Assembly: GCA_002320245.1 (NCBI GenBank)
Contig: DCKD01000052.1
Location: 3,117-42,137 of the forward strand
Origin: Lachnospiraceae bacterium UBA1683
GTDB taxonomy: Bacteria > Bacillota > Clostridia > Lachnospirales > Lachnospiraceae
Direction: 5' to 3'
Length of the DNA stretch: 39,021 bases
Under the pieces are notes generated by a model. That model worked only from the letters and a program-made list of their open reading frames with translations. It did no database searches and had not been told where the DNA came from. Positions within the stretch are counted from its first letter, which is position 1. Each line of letters begins with the position of its first letter. Below, in pieces: positions 23,858 through 32,895 of this stretch. The position numbers and the translations under genes were made by a program.

Positions 23858-25042
23858 CTATTTATTCTGCTTTTTTACAAAATCCTCATACAATGGAGAC
23901 ATATTTCTTAAATTGTCTACAATAGCTTTCAGATTATCTACCACATAATCCAAATCCTCTTTTGTCACTTCTTCATTCAGAGTCATGCGGAGAGAGCCGT
24001 GCGCAATCTCATGCGGCAGTCCGATTGCCAGCAGTACATGAGACGGATCCAGGGAACCGGATGTACATGCGGAGCCACTAGACGCACAGATTCCTTTCAT
24101 ATCGAGCATAATCAGTAAGGACTCCCCCTCAACAAACCGGAAACTGAAATTGACATTATTCGGGAGCCTCTTCTTCCGGTCACCGTTCAAACGGCAGTAT
24201 TCAATCTCATTTTCGATCCTTCCAATCAGATAATCCCGAAGCTCTGCCTCTTTCGCCGTTCTCTCTTCCATCGTGCGGATTGCCCGTGCGGTTGCTGTTC
24301 CTATCCCTACAATCCCAGGCACATTTTCTGTTCCGGCACGGCGTTTTCTCTCCTGTGCTCCACCGTGGACAAAGGAACGAATCTTCACACCAGTCCGTAT
24401 ATATAAAAACCCGATGCCTTTTGGTCCGTTCAGCTTGTGGCCACTGGCGCTGAGCATATCGATATGACATTCATCTACACTTATCGGTATCTGACCGAAC
24501 GCCTGAACAGCGTCTGTGTGAAACAGGATTCCATGCTCATGTGCAATCTCCCCGATTTCTTTCACCGGCTGGATTGTTCCGATTTCATTGTTTGCAAACA
24601 TCACGGAAATCAGAATCGTATCCGGACGGATGGCTGCCTTCAGCTCTTCCAAATCCACAACCCCGTTCTCATTCACATTCAGATAAGTAACCTCATATCC
24701 TTTCTTTTCGAGGTATTCACATGTATGAAGAATCGCATGATGCTCAATTTTACTTGTAATGATATGTTTTCCCTTATTTTCATAAGCCTCTGCGGTTGCC
24801 TTCAATGCCCAGTTGTCTGACTCGGAACCGCCGGCCGTAAAATAGATTTCACTGCCCTTTGCACCAAGCGCATCTGCAATAATATCACGCTGTTTTGTGA
24901 TAACCTCTTTATTCGCCGCAGCAAATCCATATACGCTGGACGGATTGCCGTAACGTTCTGTAAAATATGGCAGCATGGCGTCTACTACTTCCGGTGCTGT
25001 CTTTGTTGTTGCTGCGTTGTCAAGATAAATTAATTTATCCAT
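23858..25042 (-). CDS. iscS: Cysteine desulfurase (NifS/IscS)
   Basis: A 394-residue class V aminotransferase-fold enzyme that takes sulfur from cysteine. Begins MDKLIYLDNAATTKT; the PLP lysine is Lys203 in ASGHKLNGPKG, and the persulfide Cys326 is in ASSGSACTSGSLDPSHVL, on the longer flexible loop of group I (NifS/IscS) rather than SufS enzymes. The frame is open upstream into the iscR end, but the start at 25042 is chosen for the GGAGG site just before it. Sits between iscR and iscU, so it supplies sulfur for cluster assembly and for MnmA. Confidence 0.95.
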   Translation of the reverse strand: MDKLIYLDNAATTKTAPEVVDAMLPYFTERYGNPSSVYGFAAANKEVITKQRDIIADALGAKGSEIYFTAGGSESDNWALKATAEAYENKGKHIITSKIEHHAILHTCEYLEKKGYEVTYLNVNENGVVDLEELKAAIRPDTILISVMFANNEIGTIQPVKEIGEIAHEHGILFHTDAVQAFGQIPISVDECHIDMLSASGHKLNGPKGIGFLYIRTGVKIRSFVHGGAQERKRRAGTENVPGIVGIGTATARAIRTMEERTAKEAELRDYLIGRIENEIEYCRLNGDRKKRLPNNVNFSFRFVEGESLLIMLDMKGICASSGSACTSGSLDPSHVLLAIGLPHEIAHGSLRMTLNEEVTKEDLDYVVDNLKAIVDNLRNMSPLYEDFVKKQNK

Positions 25043-25077
25043 TTTATCATCCTCCGTTTGTGCTCTGTATTCTGCAA

Positions 25078-25536
25078 TTAATTTTTGCATCCATTCTGCA
25101 TCGTATTCTCTGTGTATGCTTTCTTCTTGCTTTCCTCTACAAGCTGCTCCAGCATAATGCTGTCTACAGTCTGATTGATGCTGTCATTGATTTTCTGCCA
25201 GACATACTTTGTCACGCAACTGTCTGCCGTCTTACATCCTTCCTCCGGATTCAGCCCGGAGCATTGTACCGCGTCAAGATTCCCTTCCAATGCGCGAAGT
25301 ACATCGCCGACTGAAATCTCATTCATATTCTTTTCCAGTACATACCCTCCTCCGGCTCCCCGGATGCTTTTCACAAGACCGGCTTTTTTCAGCTTTGCCA
25401 TCAGTTGTTCCAGATAGCGCTCCGATATCCCCTGCCTGTCCGAGATACTCGTAATAGAAACCGGTTCTTCCTCACTGTACTGAGCGAGGTCAATCAACGC
25501 GCGCAGTCCGTATCTTCCTTTTGTCGATAATTTCAA
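25078..25536 (-). CDS. iscR: Rrf2-family regulator, IscR-like
   Basis: A 152-residue Rrf2 regulator. The winged helix-turn-helix runs from MKLSTKGRYGLRALIDLA to about residue 68 (ISERYLEQLMAKLKKAGLV, RGAGGGYVL). Three cysteines in IscR-like spacing (Cys92, Cys101, Cys107; QCSGLNPEEGCKTADSC) could hold a 2Fe-2S cluster and sense Fe-S status. First gene of the iscR-iscS-iscU-mnmA-PHP unit, which it most likely autoregulates through the CCTAGT boxes upstream. The C-terminus is rich in polar and charged residues. Confidence 0.9.
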   Translation of the reverse strand: MKLSTKGRYGLRALIDLAQYSEEEPVSITSISDRQGISERYLEQLMAKLKKAGLVKSIRGAGGGYVLEKNMNEISVGDVLRALEGNLDAVQCSGLNPEEGCKTADSCVTKYVWQKINDSINQTVDSIMLEQLVEESKKKAYTENTMQNGCKN

Positions 25537-25599
25537 TCTATCACCTTCTGCTTTTCAGTTACAATACCGGCTGACAAGTAACTGTTTTTTTCGTTTCAT

Positions 25600-25676
25600 T
25601 TCCTAGTGTTTTAATCCCTATTGATTTACTAGGATTTCAACATTTGTAGAATAGCATCTTTCTTATGTTCTGTCAA
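25600..25676 (-). promoter_or_regulatory. isc operon promoter and putative IscR operator
   Basis: Minus-strand TTGACA (25676-25671) and TATTCT (25653-25648), 17-base spacer: a strong vegetative promoter. Downstream, in the start of the transcript, ACTAGG (25628-25633) and CCTAGT (25602-25607) form an inverted pair 26 bases apart, with a third related half-site (CCCTAT, near 25616-25621) between them. The position just after +1 suits repression by the Rrf2 regulator. The divergent SpoVB-like gene starts at 25725, so the operator might affect it as well. Confidence 0.65.
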
Positions 25677-25724
25677 GGTACTCTGCCGAATATCCTTTAA
25701 AAAGTATATTTTCAGGAACTTCTT

Positions 25725-27044
25725 ATGTCCAAAAAACAATCCATCATCCGTGGAACCTTTATTTTAACCATAACTGGTTTTTTAAGTCGGTTCATGGGCT
25801 TTTTTTACCGCATATTCTTAAGCCGTGTGTTCGGAGAGGAAGGTATCGGACTCTATCAGTTAATTTTTCCGGTCTATGCCCTTTGCATCGCGCTCTCCAT
25901 CGCAGGGATTGAAACTGCAATTTCCAGGACAGTTGCGCGGAAACGCGCGCTCGGACTGGAACAGGAAGCAAAAGAAATCCTTTCCGCAGGTCTTCTGTTC
26001 ACATTGCTGCTGTCCTGCCTCTGCACAATAATCGTTCAGAAAAATGCGTTCTTTATCGCAAATGTGCTGCTCGGTGATGCCCGATGCCAGACTATGCTTA
26101 TCATTCTTTCCTACACATTTCCATTTTGTGCGGTACATAGCTGTATCTGCGGATATTGTTACGGACTCCGGGAGACAAAGATTCCCGCCGTTTCCCAACT
26201 TGTTGAACAAACCGCCCGGATTCTGTCCGTATACATTTTCTTCTTTTTCCTGACTCGGAACGGACAGGAGGTAGACATTTCCATTGCGGTGTGCGGTCTT
26301 GTTATAGGGGAATTATTTGCCGCCGCCTATGCTTTTCAGATGATGCCGGCGGTCACTCCAACAATCCGTCACCCGGTCAAAGCTCTTCACACCCTCGGAC
26401 AGAGACTCGGGGAACTGCTTCAGCTCTCCGTCCCGCTGACTGCAAACCGTGTGCTTATTAATCTGCTGCAAAGCATCGAGGCAGTCTCCATTCCGGGACG
26501 GCTGGAGGCATACCGATATACAACAGCCGAGGCATTGAGCATTTATGGTGTTCTGAACGGGATGGCACTTCCGTGTATCTTGTTTCCGTCCGCCATCACA
26601 AGCTCGGTATCTATCATGCTAATGCCTACCATTGCAGAAATTCAGGCCGCAGAAAACGTTCCCGAACTTTTAAAGATTATTAAAAAGGTATGCGGAATCT
26701 GCTTTATCCTGGGCTTGTTCTGCTGTTTCGGTTTTCTGATATTCGGTCCGTGGATCGGAATGACACTGTTCGGCAGCCAGACAGCAGGAAAGTTCATTGT
26801 GACGCTTGCCTGGATTTGTCCATTCCTTTATACTAACAGCGCATTCCTAAGCATCATCAACGGATTAGGCAAAACCGGCAGCACCTTCCTCATCAACACA
26901 GTTGGGCTGCTTATCCGCATTGCGGGAGTGTTCGGTGCAATTCCTGTTTTAGGGGTGCAGGGATACCTCTGGGGATTGCTTATCAGCCAGTTGGCTGTGA
27001 GTCTGCTGTCAGGAATTTCGATATTCAAAAATTTACGGGACTGA
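25725..27044 (+). CDS. spoVB: Stage V sporulation protein B-like MOP flippase
   Basis: A 439-residue polytopic protein of the MATE/MurJ-like (MVF/PST) exporter superfamily, with about 12-13 hydrophobic segments. Start RGTFILTITGFLSRFMGFFYRIFLSRVFGEEGIGLYQL and AGIETAISRTVA match SpoVB/YtgP-type proteins, thought to flip lipid-linked wall precursors, in SpoVB for the spore cortex. Its length is slightly below many SpoVB proteins (about 500), so other members of the group (YtgP, polysaccharide flippase) are possible. Weak ribosome site (AGGAA 6 bases before ATG). Divergent from iscR. Confidence 0.8.
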   Translation: MSKKQSIIRGTFILTITGFLSRFMGFFYRIFLSRVFGEEGIGLYQLIFPVYALCIALSIAGIETAISRTVARKRALGLEQEAKEILSAGLLFTLLLSCLCTIIVQKNAFFIANVLLGDARCQTMLIILSYTFPFCAVHSCICGYCYGLRETKIPAVSQLVEQTARILSVYIFFFFLTRNGQEVDISIAVCGLVIGELFAAAYAFQMMPAVTPTIRHPVKALHTLGQRLGELLQLSVPLTANRVLINLLQSIEAVSIPGRLEAYRYTTAEALSIYGVLNGMALPCILFPSAITSSVSIMLMPTIAEIQAAENVPELLKIIKKVCGICFILGLFCCFGFLIFGPWIGMTLFGSQTAGKFIVTLAWICPFLYTNSAFLSIINGLGKTGSTFLINTVGLLIRIAGVFGAIPVLGVQGYLWGLLISQLAVSLLSGISIFKNLRD

Positions 27045-27104
27045 TGTCTATCAGCCCCGCAAATTATTCCATTCCATCTCACCCGCCTGTATTACATTAA
27101 GTAA

Positions 27105-27659
27105 TCAGAGCACCTTCAGAAATATCTTTATAAGTTTTGGACTTATGTATCCTTCCAGCATAATCCCAACTGCCATCATCAAAACAATAAACACACTTTT
27201 CTGCTGATTCCACTGATTTCTTGGATATCTCCAACTGTATAGCAATATAACTGCATATGACGCAATATAAAATAAAAAGTGTGGAAAGATTCCGATGATG
27301 CAAAACAGAATCCCTTTGATTCTCATATCCAGCACCGCCAAAGACAACAGGATTCCACTGGAAAAGCCCGTCCACAATACAATCACCGCCGCCGATATTT
27401 TCCGTACTTTTGTAAATGTAAGCGCGACCGCTATGACGAACGGAACAATACGCACTCTAATCAGGTACAAAAGATATTCCCTTTGTGCCACATCAGTCAT
27501 CGCATATTGCGTCAGAAAATAGGCGCTGAAAATCTGTGTCTCTGTAATTGTCTGTTTTGCGAATATGTTTACATATAAAATTCCAAGCAAAAAACCTGGC
27601 ATAAAAAAAACAAGAATCTGTTTTCTTGCATGAAGTATCTTCACCGATTTTCCTCCCAT
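27105..27659 (-). CDS. SpoIIM/DUF95-like membrane protein
   Basis: A 184-residue protein with five or so hydrophobic segments; FFMPGFLLGILYVN near the N-terminus and FSSGILLSLAVLDMRIKGILFCIIGIFPH in the middle agree with the stage II sporulation protein M family, part of the SpoIIDMP engulfment machine. Paralogues exist in this family, so I do not assign spoIIM firmly. It lies 53 bases after nudF, in the same direction, and converges on the SpoVB-like gene. Confidence 0.7.
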   Translation of the reverse strand: MGGKSVKILHARKQILVFFMPGFLLGILYVNIFAKQTITETQIFSAYFLTQYAMTDVAQREYLLYLIRVRIVPFVIAVALTFTKVRKISAAVIVLWTGFSSGILLSLAVLDMRIKGILFCIIGIFPHFLFYIASYAVILLYSWRYPRNQWNQQKSVFIVLMMAVGIMLEGYISPKLIKIFLKVL

Positions 27660-27712
27660 CGTTCAGATATTTCATTATATGCCAGGCGGTTTTTATTATT
27701 CTATTTTTTCTT

Positions 27713-28252
27713 TTACTTTCCGTATTTAACTGCATATGCCATCAATGAGGATACCGTCTTGGAATCTTCTATCTCCCCGGCAAAAATCTTTTCCTTCAGC
27801 TCGTCCAGAGTGTATGCCTTCAATTCAATAAATTCATCTTCATCCAGATGCTGATGCGAGGGCACAAGATTCTTTGCTACGAATACCTCAATTCGCTCAT
27901 TGCAAAATGCAACCGTTGTACGCAGCGTAATCAGCCACTCCAGATTATCGCAGCGATATCCTGTCTCCTCCTCTAGTTCACGGGAGGCACAGGCGATTCC
28001 CGGTTCGTCCTCACTGTCCAATGCGCCTGCCGGAATCTCCAGCGTGTAACGGTCAAGTGCATTTCTGTACTGCCTGACCATTAATATCTTTCCGTCCTCT
28101 GTGACAGGAACAACTGCCGCTGCCCCTTTATGTTTAATAAAATCCCACGTTGCCGTATGATTTCCATCAATCTCAATCGTATCCTGGTAAAAATCAATAA
28201 TTGCTCCTTTGAATTTTAATTCCCGGTTAATTCTTTTAATATGTTCACCCAT
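27713..28252 (-). CDS. nudF: ADP-ribose pyrophosphatase (Nudix)
   Basis: A 179-residue Nudix hydrolase. The complete Nudix box is present (GALDSEDEPGIACASRELEEETGY, residues about 75-98; Gly, Arg-Glu and Glu-Glu metal ligands all kept). The preceding beta-strands (MVRQYRNALDRYTLEIPAG) are typical of ADP-ribose pyrophosphatases, which clear ADP-ribose to AMP and ribose-5-phosphate. Downstream of rny and separated from it by a clear terminator, so it probably has its own promoter. Confidence 0.9.
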   Translation of the reverse strand: MGEHIKRINRELKFKGAIIDFYQDTIEIDGNHTATWDFIKHKGAAAVVPVTEDGKILMVRQYRNALDRYTLEIPAGALDSEDEPGIACASRELEEETGYRCDNLEWLITLRTTVAFCNERIEVFVAKNLVPSHQHLDEDEFIELKAYTLDELKEKIFAGEIEDSKTVSSLMAYAVKYGK

Positions 28253-28285
28253 TTCTACTCCCTCTTTCTTTTTACTTTTGATTTA

Positions 28286-28315
28286 AGAAAAAGCCCTTGT
28301 CTTTCGACAAGGGCT
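28286..28315 (-). terminator. rny terminator
   Basis: AGCCCTTGTC and GACAAGGGCT pair perfectly around a 4-base loop, followed by TTTTTCTT on the minus strand. Confidence 0.9.
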
Positions 28316-28343
28316 GTACTTTCTATAAACGGGACCGATTTTA

Positions 28344-29894
28344 TTACTTCGCGTAATCTGTAACACGTGACTCACGAATCACATTGACTTTAATCTGCCC
28401 TGGATATTCCAGCTCAAATTCAATCTGTTTTGCGATATCTCTGGCCATAAGTACCATATCATCATCGGATACCTGTTCCGGAACTACCATAACTCGAATC
28501 TCTCTACCTGCCTGAATAGCAAAAGACTTATCAACACCCTTGAACTGATTGGTGATTTCTTCTAACTGTTTTAATCTGTTTGTATATGTTTCGATGGTTT
28601 CTCTTCTTGCACCCGGTCTCGCTGCGGAAATTGTATCAGCAGCCTGTACAACACATGCAATCAGCGTCTGCGGCTCTGTATCTCCATGGTGGGATTCCAC
28701 CGTATTGATGACTGTTGCAGACTCCTTATACTTTCTGCAAAGGTCCGAGCCAATCTGAATATGAGAACCTTCTACATCGTGATCAATTGATTTTCCTATA
28801 TCATGTAAAAGTCCTGCACGCTTTGCCATACGGACATCCAGTCCAATCTCGCCGGCCAGCAAACCGGAAAGCTGTGCGACTTCAACAGAATGCTTTAATG
28901 CATTCTGTCCGTAACTTGTTCTGAACTTCATACGTCCAAGCAGACGAATCAACTCTGGGTGGATGCCTGTCACACCGACTTCCAGTGCAGCGGCTTCTCC
29001 TTCTTCCCGAATGATTGTCTCTACTTCTTTTTGAGCCTTTTCAACCATCTCCTCGATTCTTGCCGGATGAATACGGCCATCCACAATCAATCTTTCGAGG
29101 GCAATTCTTGCGACTTCCCTGCGAATCGGATCAAAGCCGGACAAAACAACTGCCTCCGGTGTATCATCAATAATCAATTCCACACCGGTCAGTGTCTCAA
29201 GAGTACGGATATTCCGCCCCTCGCGTCCGATAATTCTTCCTTTCATCTCATCACTTGGAAGCTGTACTACAGAAATCGTAGTCTCTGCGACATGGTCAGC
29301 AGCACATCTCTGGATTGCACTGACAACATACTCTTTTGCCTTCTTGTCAGCTTCTGCCTTCGCCTGTGTCTCCAGTTCTTTGACCATCTTAGCAGTGTCA
29401 TGTTTCACATCATCTTCAACAGTTTTCAACAGATATTCTTTTGCTTGTTCGGAGGTAAGTCCTGAGATTCGTTCCAGTTCCTGTACTCTTTTTTGATTGA
29501 GCTCTTCCACTTTGGTTTCCCGCTGTTTCAATTGCTCTTCCTTCGCTGTAAACCTTGCTTCGCGCTGTCCGATTGCCTCTGTCCGTTTATCAACAGACTC
29601 TTCTTTTGCAAGCACTCTTTTTTCATAGCGCTGCAATTCGGCTCTTCTTTCTTTCGTCTCTCTCTCCAGCTCATTCTTCGTCTTAATAGACTCTTCTTTC
29701 ACTTCCAAGAGAGCTTCCTTCTTCGTTGTTTCAGCAGTTTTAACGGCGTCATCAATTATTTCTCTTGCCTTTGATTCCGCATTTCCAATCTTAGAATCCG
29801 CATCTTTCTTCAGATTCGAAACGGTGACAAAGTGAGTAATAATACCAACTATCAACGCGAGGGCTACAGCAAGAACAATACTTATTAATTGCAC
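28344..29894 (-). CDS. rny: Ribonuclease Y
   Basis: A 516-residue membrane-anchored endoribonuclease that starts mRNA decay in Firmicutes. One N-terminal membrane helix (residues 3-24), a long Lys/Glu coiled coil to about residue 190, a KH domain (KGRIIGREGRNIRTLE, ELIIDDTPEAVVLSG), and an HD domain (GLLHDIGKSIDHDVEGSH, metal ligands His-Asp). Length matches the family (about 520). Ribosome site AGGAGG lies a few bases before ATG. Follows recX in the same direction, but 94 bases away. Confidence 0.97.
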   Translation of the reverse strand: MQLISIVLAVALALIVGIITHFVTVSNLKKDADSKIGNAESKAREIIDDAVKTAETTKKEALLEVKEESIKTKNELERETKERRAELQRYEKRVLAKEESVDKRTEAIGQREARFTAKEEQLKQRETKVEELNQKRVQELERISGLTSEQAKEYLLKTVEDDVKHDTAKMVKELETQAKAEADKKAKEYVVSAIQRCAADHVAETTISVVQLPSDEMKGRIIGREGRNIRTLETLTGVELIIDDTPEAVVLSGFDPIRREVARIALERLIVDGRIHPARIEEMVEKAQKEVETIIREEGEAAALEVGVTGIHPELIRLLGRMKFRTSYGQNALKHSVEVAQLSGLLAGEIGLDVRMAKRAGLLHDIGKSIDHDVEGSHIQIGSDLCRKYKESATVINTVESHHGDTEPQTLIACVVQAADTISAARPGARRETIETYTNRLKQLEEITNQFKGVDKSFAIQAGREIRVMVVPEQVSDDDMVLMARDIAKQIEFELEYPGQIKVNVIRESRVTDYAK

Positions 29895-29988
29895 AGGAGC
29901 ACCTCCTTATTAAATTTTCATTGTACATTTTTATATAATAAACTATATAAATACAACATATAAATTTTATACTGTTTTCACAATTCTG

Positions 29989-30603
29989 TCAAGCATTGTC
30001 ATTATAATTTTGTATTACTTGACGGATGTCCTCATAACGGAATCCTTTCCGCGCCAAATATCCGTATAATTTGTGCAATTCCGGCTCTGATGCATGCGGA
30101 ATATCCACCCTTTTTTTCCGGATTAGCCGCCGGATTGCCTCCCGTTCCCCGTTTTCTTCGTAACAGTCCTCAAATGCCCTGTCTATCCTATCTGTATCAA
30201 TCCCCTTGTTTATCAAAAGCGCATAAATCTCTTTCCTGCTTTTGGATTCCTTTCTGCTAAGAATAAAGTTCTCCGCATACTTACCGTCATCCAGATATCC
30301 AAAAGACTTTACATATGCAATTGTCTGTTCGATAATGTCCTCCGGGTACATTCCCTGTTTCAGTTTTTCCCGTAGACCGCTTTCGGTTCTTGCCATATCC
30401 GTAAGCAAATGCATCGCACGGAGTTTTGCCCGCTTTAAAACAATGTCCTTCTTAATCTTCTCAAACAGCTCTTCCGACAGTTCTCCGCCTTCTTCGATGC
30501 CAAACCTTGATAATTCCTTTTTATAAAGCACGAAGGCGAACTGATGATTCAGTTCCACCTTCCACTTTGTCTTTTTCACAGCCTCGACTTTTGTTACTTC
30601 CAT
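29989..30603 (-). CDS. recX: RecA regulator RecX
   Basis: A 204-residue helical protein with tandem three-helix RecX repeats (LTDMARTESGLREKLKQGMYPEDIIEQTI, SFGYLDDGKYAENFILSRKESKSRKEIYALLINKGI, ending YLARKGFRYEDIRQVIQNY). RecX binds RecA filaments and limits their activity. The N-terminal 60 residues form a short beta-rich region seen in Firmicute RecX. It begins one base after recA ends, so the pair is co-transcribed and shares LexA control. Confidence 0.93.
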   Translation of the reverse strand: MEVTKVEAVKKTKWKVELNHQFAFVLYKKELSRFGIEEGGELSEELFEKIKKDIVLKRAKLRAMHLLTDMARTESGLREKLKQGMYPEDIIEQTIAYVKSFGYLDDGKYAENFILSRKESKSRKEIYALLINKGIDTDRIDRAFEDCYEENGEREAIRRLIRKKRVDIPHASEPELHKLYGYLARKGFRYEDIRQVIQNYNDNA

Positions 30604-30604
30604 T

Positions 30605-31684
30605 CTACCTCTCTGCTTCTTCTACAGCCTTTCCCGGCTTTTTTGTAAGTTTTAAATCTTCTGTACTTTCTTCCCCAAATTCCTCTCCCAGATGATAATG
30701 TGCTCTTACTTTCTTCTCTATCTCATCCATAATCTCAGGGTTTGACTCCAGATAGTTCTTGGCATTCTCACGTCCCTGACCAATCTTCTCTCCTTCATAT
30801 GCGTACCATGCACCGCTCTTCTTAACAACATCACAGTTTGCCGCCAAATCTAAAATATCTCCCGACTTGGAAATTCCCTTTCCAAACATGATATCGAACT
30901 CTGCCTCTTTAAATGGTGGTGCAATCTTGTTCTTTACAATCTTAATGCGGGTACGGTTACCGACCATCTCCCCGCTCTGCTTCAATGTCTCAATACGGCG
31001 GACATCCATACGGACAGACGCATAGAATTTCAGTGCACGTCCACCTGTCGTTGTCTCCGGGTTTCCAAACATTACTCCAACCTTCTCACGGAGCTGATTG
31101 ATAAAGATAACCACGCAATTCGACTTGCTGATAACCGGTGTCAGCTTTCTCAGTGCCTGGGACATCAGTCTTGCCTGCAATCCAACGTGACTGTCTCCCA
31201 TATCCCCTTCAATCTCCTGCTTTGGGACAAGAGCCGCTACAGAATCGATTACGATAATATCAATTGCACCGGAACGCACCATAGTCTCTGTAATCTCCAA
31301 TGCCTGATCTCCGCTGTCCGGCTGAGAAATATACAGTTCGTCAATATCTACGCCAATATTCTTCGCATACACCGGATCCAACGCATGTTCCGCGTCCACA
31401 AATCCGGCAATTCCGCCCCTTTTCTGTACTTCCGCAATCATATGTAACGCCACAGTTGTCTTACCACTTGATTCCGGTCCGTATACTTCAATCACTCTTC
31501 CTTTTGGCACTCCGCCAAGCCCAAGCGCCAAATCCAGGCTCAGGCATCCGGTCGGAACGGTCTCCACATTCACATGGGCACTCGAGTCACCCAGCTTCAT
31601 GACTGCTCCTTTGCCAAAATCCTTCTCTAATTTTGCAATCGCTGCATCCAGCGCTTTCTTTTTCTCTTCACTTGCATTTGCCAT
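30605..31684 (-). CDS. recA: Recombinase RecA
   Basis: A 359-residue RecA, usual length. Walker A is GPESSGKTTVALH near residue 70; the Walker B region is IDIIVIDSVAALVPKQEIEGDMGDSHVGLQAR, loop L2 lies in NQLREKVGVMFGNPETTTGGRALKFYAS. The acidic C-terminus is present (HLGEEFGEESTEDL), though it ends in basic residues. It carries out strand exchange and triggers LexA self-cleavage. Transcribed together with recX; its promoter carries an SOS box. Confidence 0.98.
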   Translation of the reverse strand: MANASEEKKKALDAAIAKLEKDFGKGAVMKLGDSSAHVNVETVPTGCLSLDLALGLGGVPKGRVIEVYGPESSGKTTVALHMIAEVQKRGGIAGFVDAEHALDPVYAKNIGVDIDELYISQPDSGDQALEITETMVRSGAIDIIVIDSVAALVPKQEIEGDMGDSHVGLQARLMSQALRKLTPVISKSNCVVIFINQLREKVGVMFGNPETTTGGRALKFYASVRMDVRRIETLKQSGEMVGNRTRIKIVKNKIAPPFKEAEFDIMFGKGISKSGDILDLAANCDVVKKSGAWYAYEGEKIGQGRENAKNYLESNPEIMDEIEKKVRAHYHLGEEFGEESTEDLKLTKKPGKAVEEAER

Positions 31685-31705
31685 TGTCCGCTTCTCCTTC
31701 TGATA

Positions 31706-31760
31706 CGAACATCTGTTCGTATTCTATTGATATAATATTATACTTCTCCTTAAATGTCAA
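31706..31760 (-). promoter_or_regulatory. recA promoter with LexA (SOS) box
   Basis: Minus-strand TTGACA (31760-31755) and TATTAT (31737-31732) are 17 bases apart. The perfect SOS box CGAACATCTGTTCG (31706-31719, CGAAC-N4-GTTCG) lies just after the expected start point, where LexA would block transcription. Confidence 0.9.
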
Positions 31761-31944
31761 TCATTTTTTCTATTACATTATGAACAGTTTTGCACAACAG
31801 GCTTTCTGCCATGCAAATCGTTTATTCAGTTACATTTTTCAAATTCGGGAATTTTCTTGAAATCACAGATTATATCACTGCATTACCGCACAGCCGGAAC
31901 CTCTGTGCTGAAAACCTGCTACTGCCCACGAGTAAAATGAGCAA

Positions 31945-32014
31945 GCAGATAACGGGAATCGAACCCGCCTCTCCAGCTTGGGAAGCTGGCATTCTACCGA
32001 TGAACTATATCTGC
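31945..32014 (-). tRNA. tRNA-Gly (anticodon CCC)
   Basis: A 70-base cloverleaf on the minus strand: acceptor GCAGATA/TATCTGC, anticodon stem CCAGC/GCTGG around TTCCCAA (anticodon CCC, reading GGG), T-arm GGGTTCGATTCCC. No encoded CCA. The D-stem has one G-T pair. Confidence 0.93.
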
Positions 32015-32096
32015 ATCTGGGAGTATTATACTCCCATTGTAATACTTTTTGCAACATTTTATTTGATTATTTCATATATTTATTTAAACGTACCGC

Positions 32097-32573
32097 CTAT
32101 TTCATTTTATTCACTCTGTCCTGAATGGTCTTGCTGAAATTCTCAACCTTTCTGCTGTATGGCTCACCCATGAACTTGGAATTCAGTATAAAATCTGCTG
32201 TCGCAAGGTTATTGGCAACCGGGATATCATATACGACTGCAATCCGAAGCAATGCCTTAACATCCGGGTCATGCGGCTGTGCCTCTAACGGATCCCAGAG
32301 GAAAATCATAAAATCAATCTGTCCTTCTACAATCTTTGCTCCAATCTGCTGGTCACCGCCAAGCGGCCCGCTACAGTACCCTTTTACCGGAAGTCCGGTC
32401 TTCTCTGCAATCAGCCTTGCCGTTGTCCCTGTCCCACAAAGGAAATGTCCTTTTAATACATCCTTATTTTTGTCGCACCACTCAACCAGTTCTTTCTTCT
32501 TTCCGTCATGGGCGACAAGCGCGATATGCTTTGCCTTCCCTATTTCCATTGTCACAAACTTCTCATCTAACAT
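32097..32573 (-). CDS. mgsA: Methylglyoxal synthase
   Basis: A 158-residue enzyme that turns DHAP into methylglyoxal and phosphate, an overflow route when phosphate is short. Motifs: HIALVAHDGKKKELVEW, CGTGTTARLI (phosphate binding), SGPLGGDQQIGA (catalytic Asp in GGDQ), FLWDPLEAQPHDPDVKAL and YDIPVANN. Length normal (about 150). The ribosome site GAGGAG is about 9 bases before ATG. The upstream region consists entirely of the 92-bp repeat array. Confidence 0.96.
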   Translation of the reverse strand: MLDEKFVTMEIGKAKHIALVAHDGKKKELVEWCDKNKDVLKGHFLCGTGTTARLIAEKTGLPVKGYCSGPLGGDQQIGAKIVEGQIDFMIFLWDPLEAQPHDPDVKALLRIAVVYDIPVANNLATADFILNSKFMGEPYSRKVENFSKTIQDRVNKMK

Positions 32574-32625
32574 TCTTTGGTCTCCTCTCTGCCAATTACT
32601 GCATTGTTATTCCGACTACCCAAGG

Positions 32626-32868
32626 TTCGCCAAATGTCTGCTCCCCAGCCGCTTGGCTCATTGCCTCCGCACATATTATACCATGATTTTGCTTCGTTTC
32701 ATCATGGTTCGCGCACATTCGCCAAATGTCTGTTCCGCAGCCGCTTGGCTCATTGTGTTCGCACATATTATACCATGATTTTGCTTCGCTTCATCATGGT
32801 TCGCGCACATTCGCCAAATGTCTGCTCCGCAACCGCTTGGCTCATTGTGTTCGCGTATATTATACCAT
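32626..32868 (-). repeat. Tandem array of a 92-bp repeat upstream of mgsA
   Basis: Units begin (TTCGCC) at 32626, 32718 and 32810, exactly 92 bases apart; the third is partial (to about 32868). Each unit has a GCCAA...TTGGC stem and a CCATGAT...ATCATGG stem (absent from the partial unit), and on the minus strand a TGG-TATAAT extended -10 (32675-32680, 32767-32772, 32859-32864) directed at mgsA. Units differ at only a few bases. The same element occurs once at 6239-6335. Confidence 0.9.
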
Positions 32869-32895
32869 ATTTTGCCGGTGTGATATGTTAAATAT

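Noticed and set aside
32626..32868. CRISPR-like array
   Set aside because: The 92-bp units are contiguous with no unique spacers, and no cas genes are present.
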